A DNA stretch of 62,519 nt from Flavobacteriaceae bacterium (GCA_013215105.1 JABSPL010000177.1:1-62519); one strand, 5' to 3'. Shown: positions 44,769-53,165, numbered from the stretch's first letter. Numbers and translations are program-made. Notes: generated by a model from the letters alone, not told the origin.

Positions 44769-45586
44769 TTGGAAATGCTTTCTAAACTTTCTATTTCTTG
44801 TTTGTCGTAACTAATAACTATATATACGTTGTTTATCGAACTCATATCGTTAAACAAGCTTATGTTTATATCTTGAAATCGGTCATTTTTCTTATCAAAC
44901 CTGTCAACCGTACCTATAGGTATTCCTTTAGGGAAAATAGCAGAATGATTACCACTAACTATAGTATCACCTTGCTTTAATACTGCTTGCCTAGGTATGT
45001 CTATTAGTTGTGCTTTTAGGTGGCTTTTACCGTTCCAAACCAATGTTCCAAAATAGTCGTTATTCTTTATTTTTGCATTAAATTTAGAATCAACATGTAG
45101 CAAAGACATCACTCTACTGTAGTTGTTGTTTACAGATGTAACTATACCTATTATCCCGTTATAAGACACTACAGCCATATCGGGTTTTATACCTTCGTTA
45201 CTACCTTTGTTCAAAATAAGGTAATTTCTTTGGTATGAATAATTATTACTAACAATATTAGCCGATATATATTCGTATTTCTGACGATATATAGTGTCTG
45301 TTATTTTGGTTTTATAATTATTACTAAAAGAATTATTTTTGTTTATTATTTTTTTTAAACTAACGTTTTCTTCTATTAGTTTTTCATTAATAGATTGAAG
45401 TTTAAAATAATCAGAAATATTATTACTTTTATAATTAAAATAACCAGAAACTCCCCCGAAAACGGAGGAGAAATAATTACTGTGATATCTGTTAGTGTTA
45501 ACTATAAGTATAAACGACAATAACTCTAGAAATATAAAAATTAAAAAGACTTTATACTTCTGTATCAAAGATATAATCTGAAACAT
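44765..45586 (-). CDS. mreC: Rod-shape-determining protein MreC
   Basis: The 273-residue protein has one N-terminal membrane helix (VFLIFIFLELLSFILIV), a coiled-coil stretch (LQSINEKLIEENVSLKKII) and the two-beta-barrel MreC domain with GIIGIVTSVNNNYSRVMSLL, DSKFNAKIKNN and GDTIVSGNHSAIFPKGIPIG. It forms periplasmic filaments that activate PBP2. It starts 6 bases after mreB. Confidence 0.93.
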   Translation of the reverse strand: MFQIISLIQKYKVFLIFIFLELLSFILIVNTNRYHSNYFSSVFGGVSGYFNYKSNNISDYFKLQSINEKLIEENVSLKKIINKNNSFSNNYKTKITDTIYRQKYEYISANIVSNNYSYQRNYLILNKGSNEGIKPDMAVVSYNGIIGIVTSVNNNYSRVMSLLHVDSKFNAKIKNNDYFGTLVWNGKSHLKAQLIDIPRQAVLKQGDTIVSGNHSAIFPKGIPIGTVDRFDKKNDRFQDINISLFNDMSSINNVYIVISYDKQEIESLESISK

Positions 45587-45592
45587 AATTTA

Positions 45593-46621
45593 TTATTTCA
45601 TTAATACATTTTTATACTTCTCTATTTTGTTCAGGGCAGCTCCAGTACCTTTAACAACAGCTATTAGCGGGTCTTCTGCGACGTAAACAGGTAAGTCAGT
45701 CTTACGTGAAAGCCTGCTGTCAAGCCCTCTCAACATAGAACCACCACCTGCTAAGTATATACCAGTGTTGTAAATATCTGCCGATAATTCGGGAGGAGTT
45801 TGCGATAGAGTTTCCATAACCGCATCTTCTATCCTTACTATCGATTTGTCCAGAGCTTTAGCTATCTCTCTATACGATATTTTTACCTGTTTAGGTTTAC
45901 CACTCAGTAAGTCTCTACCTTGTACTAACATATCTTCGGGAGCGTCTTCAATATCTTCGGTTGCTGCACCTATCTGTATTTTTATTCTTTCTGCCGATCT
46001 TTCTCCTATATATAAGTTGTGTTGTGTACGCATATAATAAGCTATATCGCTAGTGAAAACATCACCAGCCACTTTTACCGATTTGTCGCAAACAATACCT
46101 CCAAGTGCTATAACAGCTATCTCAGTAGTACCACCTCCTATATCAATTATCATATTACCTTTAGGCTCCATTATGTCTATCCCAACACCTATAGCGGCTG
46201 CCATTGGTTCATAAATAAGGTATATTTCCTTAGCATTCATATGCATAGCAGAGTCTTTTACAGCTCTTTTTTCTACCTCAGTAATCCCCGAAGGAATACA
46301 TATTACCATACGTAAACTAGGCGGAAACAATCTCTTTTTTATGGCAGGGATACTCTTGATAAACTGCTTTATCATTTCTTCCGAAGCCTGAAAATCGGCT
46401 ATTACTCCATCTTTCAATGGTCTTATAGTTTTTATGTTTTCATGAGTCTTTCCTTGCATTTTGTTAGCCTCATGCCCTATCGCTATTATCTTACCAGTAC
46501 GTCTGTCTCTGGCAACTATAGAAGGATTATCTATAACTATTTTACCCTTGTGAATTATTAAGGTATTAGCCGTACCCAAATCTATAGCTATATCCTCTGT
46601 CATGAAGTCGAAAAAACCCAT
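45593..46621 (-). CDS. mreB: Actin-like cell-shape protein MreB
   Basis: The 342-residue actin-family protein has phosphate 1 DLGTANT (residues 14-20), connect 1 YLIYEPMAAAIGVG, phosphate 2 IDIGGGTTEIAVIALGG and the adenosine motif YLAGGGSMLRGLDSRLS. It forms membrane-bound filaments that direct wall elongation. It is first in its operon, with a consensus promoter in the 77-base gap after purH. Confidence 0.96.
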   Translation of the reverse strand: MGFFDFMTEDIAIDLGTANTLIIHKGKIVIDNPSIVARDRRTGKIIAIGHEANKMQGKTHENIKTIRPLKDGVIADFQASEEMIKQFIKSIPAIKKRLFPPSLRMVICIPSGITEVEKRAVKDSAMHMNAKEIYLIYEPMAAAIGVGIDIMEPKGNMIIDIGGGTTEIAVIALGGIVCDKSVKVAGDVFTSDIAYYMRTQHNLYIGERSAERIKIQIGAATEDIEDAPEDMLVQGRDLLSGKPKQVKISYREIAKALDKSIVRIEDAVMETLSQTPPELSADIYNTGIYLAGGGSMLRGLDSRLSRKTDLPVYVAEDPLIAVVKGTGAALNKIEKYKNVLMK

Positions 46622-46662
46622 ATATATATATTTAATTTTTTTAATTATAATTTGTAACCTAA

Positions 46663-46692
46663 CAAATTTAACTAATTAATTTTTAAATCAAA
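46663..46692 (-). promoter_or_regulatory. Promoter of the mreBCD-mrdA-rodA operon
   Basis: On the minus strand TTTG (46689-46692) and the -7 box TAAATTTG (46663-46670) are 18 bases apart. The mreB ATG lies about 40 bases downstream. This would let the elongasome operon be expressed apart from purH. Confidence 0.65.
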
Positions 46693-46698
46693 GCTTTA

Positions 46699-48222
46699 TT
46701 AGTGTTTAAAATGACGAGTACCCGTAAATACCATGGAAATATCGTTTTTATCGCAGTAATCAATAGATAAATTGTCTTTTATAGATCCTCCAGGTTGTAT
46801 TACCGATGTAATCCCTGCATTACCTGCTATCTCTACACAGTCAGGAAACGGGAAAAAAGCATCACTAGCCATTACAGAACCTTTCAAATCAAAGTCAAAA
46901 TGTTTTGCCTTGGCTATAGCTTGGTTCAATGCATCAACCCTAGAAGTCTGCCCTGTGCCACCAGCTAACAATGTTTTGTTCTTTACCAATATTATAGTAT
47001 TTGACTTAGTATGCTTACATATCTTAGATGCAAATAACAAATCATCTATTTGATCATTATTTGGCTTCAATTCTGTAACTAGCTTAAGGTCTTCTCTTTG
47101 GTCTGTTTTGTTGTTTTTGTCCTGTACCAAAACTCCATTAAGAGCAGTTCGGTATTGTTTGGTAGGAAAATCTACTGGTTTCTGAACCAATATCATTCTG
47201 TTTTTCTTTTTCTTCAAAACTTCCAAACCTTCACTATTATAACTAGGTGCTATTACAACTTCACAAAAAAGCTTGTTTATTTCCTCTGCCGTTGCTAAGT
47301 CTATTTCGGTATTAGATATTAAAACCCCTCCAAATGCCGAAGTAGGGTCTCCTGCCAATGCCGACATATAAGCATCGTATATGTTTTCTCTCTGCGAAAA
47401 ACCACAAGCATTATTGTGTTTCAAAACAGCAAACGTAGGATTCTCACCTTTAAACTCTCCTATTAAGTTAACCGCTGCATCTACGTCTAACAAATTGTTA
47501 TAAGAAAGCTCCTTACCATGTAGTTTGTCAAATAATTTATCCAAATCTCCAAAAAAGAAACCTTTCTGGTGAGGGTTTTCTCCATATCTCAATGTTTTAG
47601 ATTGATCAAATGAAACTCTCAAAACATCATTGTCTTGGTTCAAATAATTATAAATACCAGTGTCGTAATGACTAGAAACAGAAAAAGCTAAAGCCGAAAA
47701 CTTCAACCTATCTTCTAAACTAGTATTTCCTTCATTATTGTTAAGCAATTCCAGAAAATCACCGTATTGATTCATATTAGATACACATATCACATCTTTA
47801 TAGTTCTTAGCGGCTGCTCTTATAAGCGAAATACCTCCTATGTCTATTTTTTCTATTATATCTTGATGTGACGAACCTTCTGAAACAGTTTTTTCGAAAG
47901 GATACAAGTCAACTATAACTATATCTATCTCAGGAATTTTGTATTTTTCCATTTGAGCGTTGTCACTTTCATTGTCTCTTCTTCCTAATATACCTCCAAA
48001 AACAGAAGGATGTAAAGTCTTAACCCTACCTCCCAGTATTGAAGGATACTGAGTAATATCCTCTACTGCTACAACATCGCAGCCCATATCTTTTATAAAT
48101 TTCTCTGTTCCTCCTGTACTATAGATAGTTATTCCTAACTCTTCTAGTTTTCTTACTATTGGCTCTAAACCATCCTTGTGAAATACCGAAATTAATGCCG
48201 ATTTGGCTCTTTTGTTGCTCAT
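46699..48222 (-). CDS. purH: Bifunctional AICAR transformylase / IMP cyclohydrolase
   Basis: The 507-residue protein has an N-terminal MGS-like cyclohydrolase domain (ALISVFHKDGLEPIVRKLEE, GGRVKTLHPSVFGGILGRRD) and a C-terminal formyltransferase domain (LRYGENPHQKGFFF, FAVLKHNNACGFSQ with catalytic K-H). It performs the last two steps of IMP synthesis. It has its own promoter upstream, and no other purine genes are nearby. Confidence 0.96.
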   Translation of the reverse strand: MSNKRAKSALISVFHKDGLEPIVRKLEELGITIYSTGGTEKFIKDMGCDVVAVEDITQYPSILGGRVKTLHPSVFGGILGRRDNESDNAQMEKYKIPEIDIVIVDLYPFEKTVSEGSSHQDIIEKIDIGGISLIRAAAKNYKDVICVSNMNQYGDFLELLNNNEGNTSLEDRLKFSALAFSVSSHYDTGIYNYLNQDNDVLRVSFDQSKTLRYGENPHQKGFFFGDLDKLFDKLHGKELSYNNLLDVDAAVNLIGEFKGENPTFAVLKHNNACGFSQRENIYDAYMSALAGDPTSAFGGVLISNTEIDLATAEEINKLFCEVVIAPSYNSEGLEVLKKKKNRMILVQKPVDFPTKQYRTALNGVLVQDKNNKTDQREDLKLVTELKPNNDQIDDLLFASKICKHTKSNTIILVKNKTLLAGGTGQTSRVDALNQAIAKAKHFDFDLKGSVMASDAFFPFPDCVEIAGNAGITSVIQPGGSIKDNLSIDYCDKNDISMVFTGTRHFKH

Positions 48223-48253
48223 GAGATTGTCTTTTAAAGGTGTTTTTTTGAGA

Positions 48254-48284
48254 CAAAACTAAGCAAAGACTACAGTAAATACAA
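48254..48284 (-). promoter_or_regulatory. Promoter of purH
   Basis: On the minus strand TTG (48282-48284) and the -7 box TAGTTTTG (48254-48261) are 20 bases apart, about 32 bases upstream of the purH ATG. Confidence 0.6.
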
Positions 48285-48374
48285 TGTTTTATTGAAGTAT
48301 TTTGTGATATTATATGAGAATAAATATTTTTGTTAGATACTGATATTAAGCATAAAACTATTACAATATAAGCG

Positions 48375-48473
48375 TTAAGCTATGTTTAATAAATCGTTAA
48401 ATTTAGATATATTAAACTCAATAGAGCAATTCACAAAATATTCTAATTGCCATTTTTGAGTCTTTATAGGAAT
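48375..48473 (-). pseudogene. C-terminal fragment of a mepB-like gene
   Basis: On the minus strand 48473 to 48375 reads IPIKTQKWQLEYFVNCSIEF followed by NISKFNDLLNIA and a TAA. This matches the last 30 or so residues of the intact MepB protein encoded at 54646-55149 (IKTQKWQLEFF, SRFNDLFGV). The preceding codons lead to a stop (48492-48494) and no start, so only the C-terminal end remains. A block of 28 bases (48442-48469) is identical at 27 positions to 54710-54737. The fragment bounds the peptide-export locus on its left. Confidence 0.8.
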
Positions 48474-48529
48474 GGTTTCATACAGTACATGTCAAAGTAG
48501 GTGCTTTACTTTTTGATAGGTACATCATA

Positions 48530-48643
48530 CGTCACCAGCGAGGCACTAACTAATCACTATACGTCATTAGTTAGTGACTCACCCCTATCATTGCGAGGCA
48601 CTAAGCAATCCCTACAGATAATTACAAGTGACGAAGCAATCCC
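48530..48643. repeat. REP-like palindromic element, several degenerate units
   Basis: Three related units lie here: GCGAGGCACTAACTAATCA (about 48538-48556), ATTGCGAGGCACTAAGCAAT (48590-48609) and GTGACGAAGCAATCCCT (48628-48644). They resemble the widespread ATTGCGAGG-n-ACGAAGCAATC intergenic repeat of many bacteria. Perfect 11-base arms CACTAACTAAT (48544-48554) and ATTAGTTAGTG (48566-48576) would form a hairpin. Confidence 0.6.
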
Positions 48644-49230
48644 TATAAACAGAGGTAATACTACACATTTACAAATATAAAAACACTTGAAATAGAAGGT
48701 TCTACTGAGTTTTGAGAGAGCAGCATGTTGTTTTTTTCTAATCATGTTGCATTCTTACAAGTAATGACCTCCTTCTTTTACTTTTTTTCATTGATAAAAA
48801 AACTAAGAAAAAAATCTAGTCTACTATAAAATAGTCTGTATTTCTAGCACTTAAAATCTAAAAACTGAAACTCGTCGTTCCTCCTCAAGCAATCAGTTTT
48901 CTTACGATTTGAAGCACTGAAATACTACGAGTATTTTATAAAGACATCTACCTACTAATGAAATTTTGTTTTTTTAAGAGACATAGTTAATTTATTTTTA
49001 GAGTCACACAACAAAATGACTCTTCCTTTATTCGAAAACACATCAAAACAGAAAACCCACTCGAATAATGGTCGAACCTAAAACCCAAAACCATGTAAGA
49101 CAACATGTAAATAATTACTGTAGAGACAACTTGTTTATAGGAAGGTTGTTCTTTATTATAAAATAAATACAACAATTTATTGTTAACAATTTAATTTTCA
49201 CTAATTTAGTTTTTGTTATAAAAATTAATT
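48644..49230. other. Long intergenic stretch before hlyD, no gene
   Basis: No frame with coding character was found. An imperfect inverted repeat occurs at about 48850-48913, with exact core arms AAAACTGA (48861-48868) and TCAGTTTT (48893-48900). A short palindrome TTGTTAACAA (49180-49189) and a near-consensus -7 element just before 49216 lie upstream of hlyD, so its promoter is probably within 49170-49216. Confidence 0.5.
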
Positions 49231-50379
49231 ATGAAAATATTTCCTAAAGAGATAGTAGAAAACACTATACAGGTACATGAGTTTTCTCATAGTAAAAAGA
49301 GCCGAATAATATACCTAAGTGTACTGATATTACTCATGTCTGGCTTGGTAAGTTTACCTTTTGTCTATATAACCATCTATACTTCGAGTGCAGGTATATT
49401 GCGTAGCGACAAAGAACGAACTAGCTTAGAAATGTTGTATTCGGGTAAAGTAAAAACCATAAACCTAAAGAATAATCAGAAAGTAAGTATAGGTGATATA
49501 CTTTTGGTATTGGAGAGTAAAGAGCTTAAAGAAAAAGATGATTTTATAGGTTTTCAGCTTAAAAATATTGAAAATCAACTAAAAGACTTACAGTTTTTAA
49601 ATACCCCCCCCCTGCAAGCTAACAGTTATCGTTTAAGAAGTCTCAAATACAAAAAAGAATATAATAGGTATTCTCAGGAGTTAAAAGGCTATAACGATAT
49701 TTTACAGAAGAAAACCACAGACTATAGCAGACAGCAAAAACTATATGAGAGTCACGTAATAGCTAGGGTCGAGCTAGAAAATAGTCTCTTCGATTATGAG
49801 CAGGCTCAAAACAACCTGTCTAGTTATTTGAAGCAGCAACAAAACAATTGGCAGATATCTATAAGCGAATTGGAAAACAAGCACCGAGACCTATTAAGTA
49901 GCAAAAACCAATTAGAAGAAAACAACAAAAACTATAGCCTTATAGCTACTAGTGACGGGGTTTTGTCTAATATTAAAGGTCTGCAAATAGGTAGTTATAT
50001 ACAAGCAGGTGTCTCCTTGGGCGAGATATCTCCTTCGAGCAAATTGATAGTAGAATGCTATGTCTCTCCTCTGGATATAGGCTTGCTAAAACTAGAAGAT
50101 ACATGTAATTTTCAGATAGATGCCTTTAATTATAACCAATGGGGACTTGCTACTGGTAGTATAACCGAAATATCGGACGATGTACAGATGATAGATAGCA
50201 AACCTGTGTTTAAAGTAAGATGCCAGATAAATCAGGAGTTTATGCTTCTAAAAAATGGTTTTGAAGGAAAACTAATAAAAGGAATGACTCTAAATGCTCG
50301 CTTTCCGCTTACTAGGCGAAGTCTCTACGAATTACTTTATGACAAAATGGACGATTGGTTAAATCCTAATAACAAATAA
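49231..50379 (+). CDS. HlyD-family periplasmic adaptor of a peptide exporter
   Basis: The 382-residue protein has a short cytoplasmic N-terminus, one membrane helix (IIYLSVLILLMSGLVSLPFV, about 26-45), a lipoyl-like half-motif, a long helical hairpin (about 85-225, K/Q/E-rich) and the second half-motif (YSLIATSDGVLSNIKGLQIG). This is the membrane-fusion architecture used with C39-peptidase ABC transporters. The gene next downstream is such a transporter, 1 base away. A run of nine C at 49604-49612 (codons 125-128, T-P-P-L) lies inside the gene; a slip there would shift the frame and stop translation. Confidence 0.88.
   Translation: MKIFPKEIVENTIQVHEFSHSKKSRIIYLSVLILLMSGLVSLPFVYITIYTSSAGILRSDKERTSLEMLYSGKVKTINLKNNQKVSIGDILLVLESKELKEKDDFIGFQLKNIENQLKDLQFLNTPPLQANSYRLRSLKYKKEYNRYSQELKGYNDILQKKTTDYSRQQKLYESHVIARVELENSLFDYEQAQNNLSSYLKQQQNNWQISISELENKHRDLLSSKNQLEENNKNYSLIATSDGVLSNIKGLQIGSYIQAGVSLGEISPSSKLIVECYVSPLDIGLLKLEDTCNFQIDAFNYNQWGLATGSITEISDDVQMIDSKPVFKVRCQINQEFMLLKNGFEGKLIKGMTLNARFPLTRRSLYELLYDKMDDWLNPNNK
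49604..49612 (+). repeat. Nine-C homopolymer tract within hlyD
   Basis: Nine consecutive C residues in a very AT-rich genome, inside the coding sequence after codon 124. It is the longest G/C homopolymer I noticed in the window. A one-base change in length would frameshift the adaptor gene. Confidence 0.85.
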
Positions 50380-50380
50380 A

Positions 50381-52558
50381 ATGGCAAAAACAACTATTAA
50401 ACAACACGATATTACCGATTGTGGAGCGGCTTGCTTGGCTTCTGTTTCGGCTCATTATAACTTAGAATTACCAATATCCAAAATAAGACAATATGCAGGA
50501 ACCGACAAAAAAGGAACTAATGTATTGGGGCTAGTAAAAGCAGCCGAAAAACTAGGCTTTGAGGTAAAGGGAGTAAAAGGAGACTGGGATAGCCTTAGTA
50601 AAATACCCAAACCTGCCATAGCTCATATGGTGGTAAAAGAGGTGTTGCATCACTATATGGTGATATATGAAGTAGGCAAAGACTATGTAAAAGTAATGGA
50701 TCCAGGCGATGGTAAAATGCAGAAAATAACCAAAGAGGAGTTTCTGAAGCAGTGGACTAATGTACTTGTAATATTACTGCCCGACGAAAAAATATTTGTA
50801 AAACGTAACGAAAAGGTATCGGTTAGCAAAAGGTTTTGGTTCTTGCTAAAACCTCACAAATATGTACTAGTACAAGCTTTGATAGGTGCGGTGGTTTATA
50901 CTCTACTAGGTTTTTCTACTTCGATATATGTACAGAAAATAACCGATTATGTACTAGTCGGTGGAGACCTTAGGTTGTTGAAACTACTTAGTATCATCAT
51001 GATAATTCTTCTTCTGTTTCAGACTGCTATAGGGGTTTTTAAAGATGTTTTTCTTGTCAAATCGGGGCAACAGATAGATGCCAGACTAATACTTGGTTAC
51101 TATAAACACTTACTAAAACTACCACAAACCTTCTTTGACACTATGCGTGTAGGCGAGATAATATCGAGAATAAACGATGCAGTTAAGATACGTAATTTCA
51201 TAAACGGAGTGTCGCTTAACCTTACTGTCAATGTACTTATTCTATTGTTTTCTTTTGCTATTATGTTTAGTTATTATTGGAAACTAGCCATGATTATGTT
51301 ACTGGTAATTCCTCTGTTTACTTGTGTTTATTTTATAATAAACAAGCTAAACAAACTGGTAGAACGTGATATAATGGAGAAATCGGCAGAGCTAGAAAGT
51401 CAGTTGGTGGAGTCTCTTAATTCTATAGGAACCATCAAGCGGTTTGGACTGGAGAGTTTTGCTAATATTAAGACCGAAACTAGGTTTATAGGTTTGCTGA
51501 AGACAGGTTACAAATCGGCAAAGAACAGTATTTTCTCGGGTACTAGTTCGGGTTTTATCAGCCAATTGTTTACTATAGTGTTACTATGGGCAGGTGCGGG
51601 TTATGTTATAGATAGGCAGATAACTCCTGGGGAATTGATGTCGTTTTATGCTATTGTTGGTTATTTTACCAGTCCTATAGCTAGCCTGATAGGTGCTAAC
51701 AAAGAAATACAAAACGCCCTGATAGCTGCCGATAGACTTTTTGAAATAATGGACTTAGAAAGAGAAGACGATGAAAACAAAATAGACTTCACCAGGGAGC
51801 ATCTGGGCGATATAGTTTTTGAGAATGTAGCTTTCCGTTATGGTACACGTACCGAGGTATTCAAAGATTTTAATATAAAGATAAAAAAAGGCGAAATAAC
51901 GGCGATGGTAGGAGAGAGCGGTTCAGGAAAATCGACCTTGATATCGCTTTTGCAAAATATATACCCTATACAGAAAGGAAAGATAAAAGTAGGCGAATTA
52001 GATTTGAAATATGTCGATTATAGAAGCCTAAGAGAACTGATAAGCGTAGTTCCTCAGCAGATAGACTTGTTCTCGGGCAATGTGATAGACAATATAGCTG
52101 TGGGAGAATTTGAACCTAGTATGGAAAAGATGATACAGATATGTAAAAGTATAGGGATATTAGAGTTTATAGAATCGCTACCAAACGGTTTTGCAACTCA
52201 CTTAGGCGAAAACGGAGCAACACTTTCGGGAGGGCAGAAACAACGTATAGCTATAGCCAGAGCCTTGTATTGCGAGCCTGAAATATTGTTGTTAGACGAG
52301 GCTACCTCGTCGCTCGACAACAATTCGGAAAGTTATATACAGAAAACCATAAAACACCTTAGAGACAAAGGAAAGACTATAATAATTATAGCACACAGGC
52401 TTAGTACAGTGATAAATGCCGACACTATAGTGTTACTTGACAGAGGTGAAGTGCTAGAGCAAGGTAGCCATGATAGTTTGTATGCTGATAAGGGTAAATA
52501 TTACGATTTGTGGCAGCAACAGATTCCTGCCAAATTAACTAAAAAACAATTGATATGA
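50381..52558 (+). CDS. C39-peptidase ABC transporter (bacteriocin-type exporter)
   Basis: The 725-residue protein has three parts. Residues 1-130 are a C39 cysteine peptidase with Cys14 in ITDCGAACLAS, His91 in HHYMVIYEV and Asp107 in VMDPGDG. About 150-450 are a six-helix ABC transmembrane region, and about 480-725 an ATPase domain with Walker A GESGSGKST (near 511), signature TLSGGQKQR and Walker B ILLLDEATSSLD. C39 exporters cut leaders after a Gly-Gly and export the core peptide. All catalytic residues are present. The next gene overlaps by 4 bases, and a double-glycine precursor is encoded 400 bases downstream. Confidence 0.95.
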   Translation: MAKTTIKQHDITDCGAACLASVSAHYNLELPISKIRQYAGTDKKGTNVLGLVKAAEKLGFEVKGVKGDWDSLSKIPKPAIAHMVVKEVLHHYMVIYEVGKDYVKVMDPGDGKMQKITKEEFLKQWTNVLVILLPDEKIFVKRNEKVSVSKRFWFLLKPHKYVLVQALIGAVVYTLLGFSTSIYVQKITDYVLVGGDLRLLKLLSIIMIILLLFQTAIGVFKDVFLVKSGQQIDARLILGYYKHLLKLPQTFFDTMRVGEIISRINDAVKIRNFINGVSLNLTVNVLILLFSFAIMFSYYWKLAMIMLLVIPLFTCVYFIINKLNKLVERDIMEKSAELESQLVESLNSIGTIKRFGLESFANIKTETRFIGLLKTGYKSAKNSIFSGTSSGFISQLFTIVLLWAGAGYVIDRQITPGELMSFYAIVGYFTSPIASLIGANKEIQNALIAADRLFEIMDLEREDDENKIDFTREHLGDIVFENVAFRYGTRTEVFKDFNIKIKKGEITAMVGESGSGKSTLISLLQNIYPIQKGKIKVGELDLKYVDYRSLRELISVVPQQIDLFSGNVIDNIAVGEFEPSMEKMIQICKSIGILEFIESLPNGFATHLGENGATLSGGQKQRIAIARALYCEPEILLLDEATSSLDNNSESYIQKTIKHLRDKGKTIIIIAHRLSTVINADTIVLLDRGEVLEQGSHDSLYADKGKYYDLWQQQIPAKLTKKQLI

Positions 52559-52863
52559 GAAATCTAAAAGAAATGGAAAGGTTGAGGAAATTACATAATT
52601 TGATAAAAAGCGGAAATACAGGGACTCCTAAGGAACTGGCTATGGTTTTAAGTGTTTGTGAAAGTCATATTTACAATATACTAGAAGACTTAAAGGAAAA
52701 AGGTTTCCCTATAAAGTATTCTAAGAGTTTGAAAAGTTATGTTTATAATAGTGAATGTGAGTTGGAAATAGAGTTTTCGGTGATATTAATGACTGAAAAA
52801 GAAACTATTAATATAGCTGGAGGAAGTATTTTATTATCTCACTCTAATGTCATTAGAGTGTAG
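52555..52863 (+). CDS. Small HTH protein in the peptide-export operon
   Basis: The 102-residue protein has an N-terminal winged-helix-like segment similar to HTH_11/DeoR-type domains (MERLRKLHNLIKSGNTGTPK, ELAMVLSVCESHIYNILEDL, then KEKGFPIKYSKSLKSYVY). The C-terminal 40 residues show no known domain. Start and stop overlap by 4 bases with the transporter, so it is translationally coupled. A perfect palindrome overlaps its 3' end, and its possible target promoter lies directly after it, so it could regulate the precursor gene. Regulation is inferred. Confidence 0.75.
   Translation: MRNLKEMERLRKLHNLIKSGNTGTPKELAMVLSVCESHIYNILEDLKEKGFPIKYSKSLKSYVYNSECELEIEFSVILMTEKETINIAGGSILLSHSNVIRV
52840..52860. 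promoter_or_regulatory. Perfect 10+1+10 palindrome, candidate operator
   Basis: Arms CACTCTAATG (52840-52849) and CATTAGAGTG (52851-52860) flank a single T. It ends 8 bases before a perfect -7 box (52869-52876), where a -33 element would normally be. No T tract follows, so it is not a typical terminator. Confidence 0.6.
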
Positions 52864-52868
52864 GAGGC

Positions 52869-52876
52869 TATATTTG
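52869..52876 (+). promoter_or_regulatory. -7 box (TATATTTG) of the precursor gene
   Basis: Perfect match to TAnnTTTG, 77 bases upstream of the precursor ATG. A TTG -33 box is absent; the palindrome takes its place, suggesting a regulated promoter. Confidence 0.5.
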
Positions 52877-52953
52877 TAAATGTTGAAACGAAAGAAAAGT
52901 GCACGTTTGTTTTGTTTTGATAAAGTTATTTATTAATTTTAAAATATAAAAGC

Positions 52954-53115
52954 ATGAAGAATTTAGAGAATTATGGTGTTCAAGAAATGAATGCTAAGGA
53001 TATGGAAGAAGTTAATGGGGGAGGGCCTGTTATAGCGGCTGTAGCAGTTGCAGCAGCGGTATACTTTACTTACAGGTTTTTTAAAAGTTTATTTAAAAGA
53101 ATAAGAGAAAAATAG
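52954..53115 (+). CDS. Double-glycine leader bacteriocin-like precursor peptide (53 aa)
   Basis: The 53-codon frame from ATG 52954 to TAG 53113-53115 encodes MKNLENYGVQEMNAKDMEEV followed by N-G-G-G, a typical Bacteroidota double-glycine leader (L-x-x-x-G-V-Q-E-M/L-x-x-x-x-M/E-x-x-x-x-GG). The core after Gly23 is about 30 residues: a hydrophobic A/V-rich helix (PVIAAVAVAAAVYF) and a cationic aromatic tail (YRFFKSLFKRIREK). This profile is that of a membrane-active bacteriocin or a signalling peptide. It lies right after a C39 exporter operon and has its own -7 box. Cleavage is expected after Gly22-Gly23 or Gly23-Gly24. Confidence 0.85.
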   Translation: MKNLENYGVQEMNAKDMEEVNGGGPVIAAVAVAAAVYFTYRFFKSLFKRIREK

Positions 53116-53132
53116 ATGTATCACAAACAACA

Positions 53133-53162
53133 TATACCTCTCAATGTTTTTTGAGAGGTATA
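53133..53162 (+). promoter_or_regulatory. Perfect 12-bp hairpin directly before the HExxH gene
   Basis: Arms at 53133-53144 and 53151-53162 (TATACCTCTCAA and TTGAGAGGTATA) pair perfectly with a 6-base loop. The stem ends three bases before ATG 53166 and has no T tract. It may protect the precursor mRNA, attenuate read-through, or mask the ribosome-binding area of the downstream gene. Confidence 0.75.
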
Positions 53163-53165
53163 AAT

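Noticed and set aside
48557-48745. 62-codon minus-strand frame in the gap after purH
   Set aside because: It runs through the REP-like palindromes, has no coding character and shows no recognisable domain.
48987-49175. 62-codon minus-strand frame before hlyD
   Set aside because: Composition is not protein-like and it lies where the hlyD promoter is expected; no family recognised.
49604-49612. C9 run as a sequencing-caused frameshift
   Set aside because: The frame is correct as given: adaptor domains on both sides are in the same frame, so the present length is the on state.
52840-52860. Palindrome as a terminator of the hlyD-ABC-HTH operon
   Set aside because: No T tract follows on either strand, and a -7 box follows at once, so an operator is a better reading.
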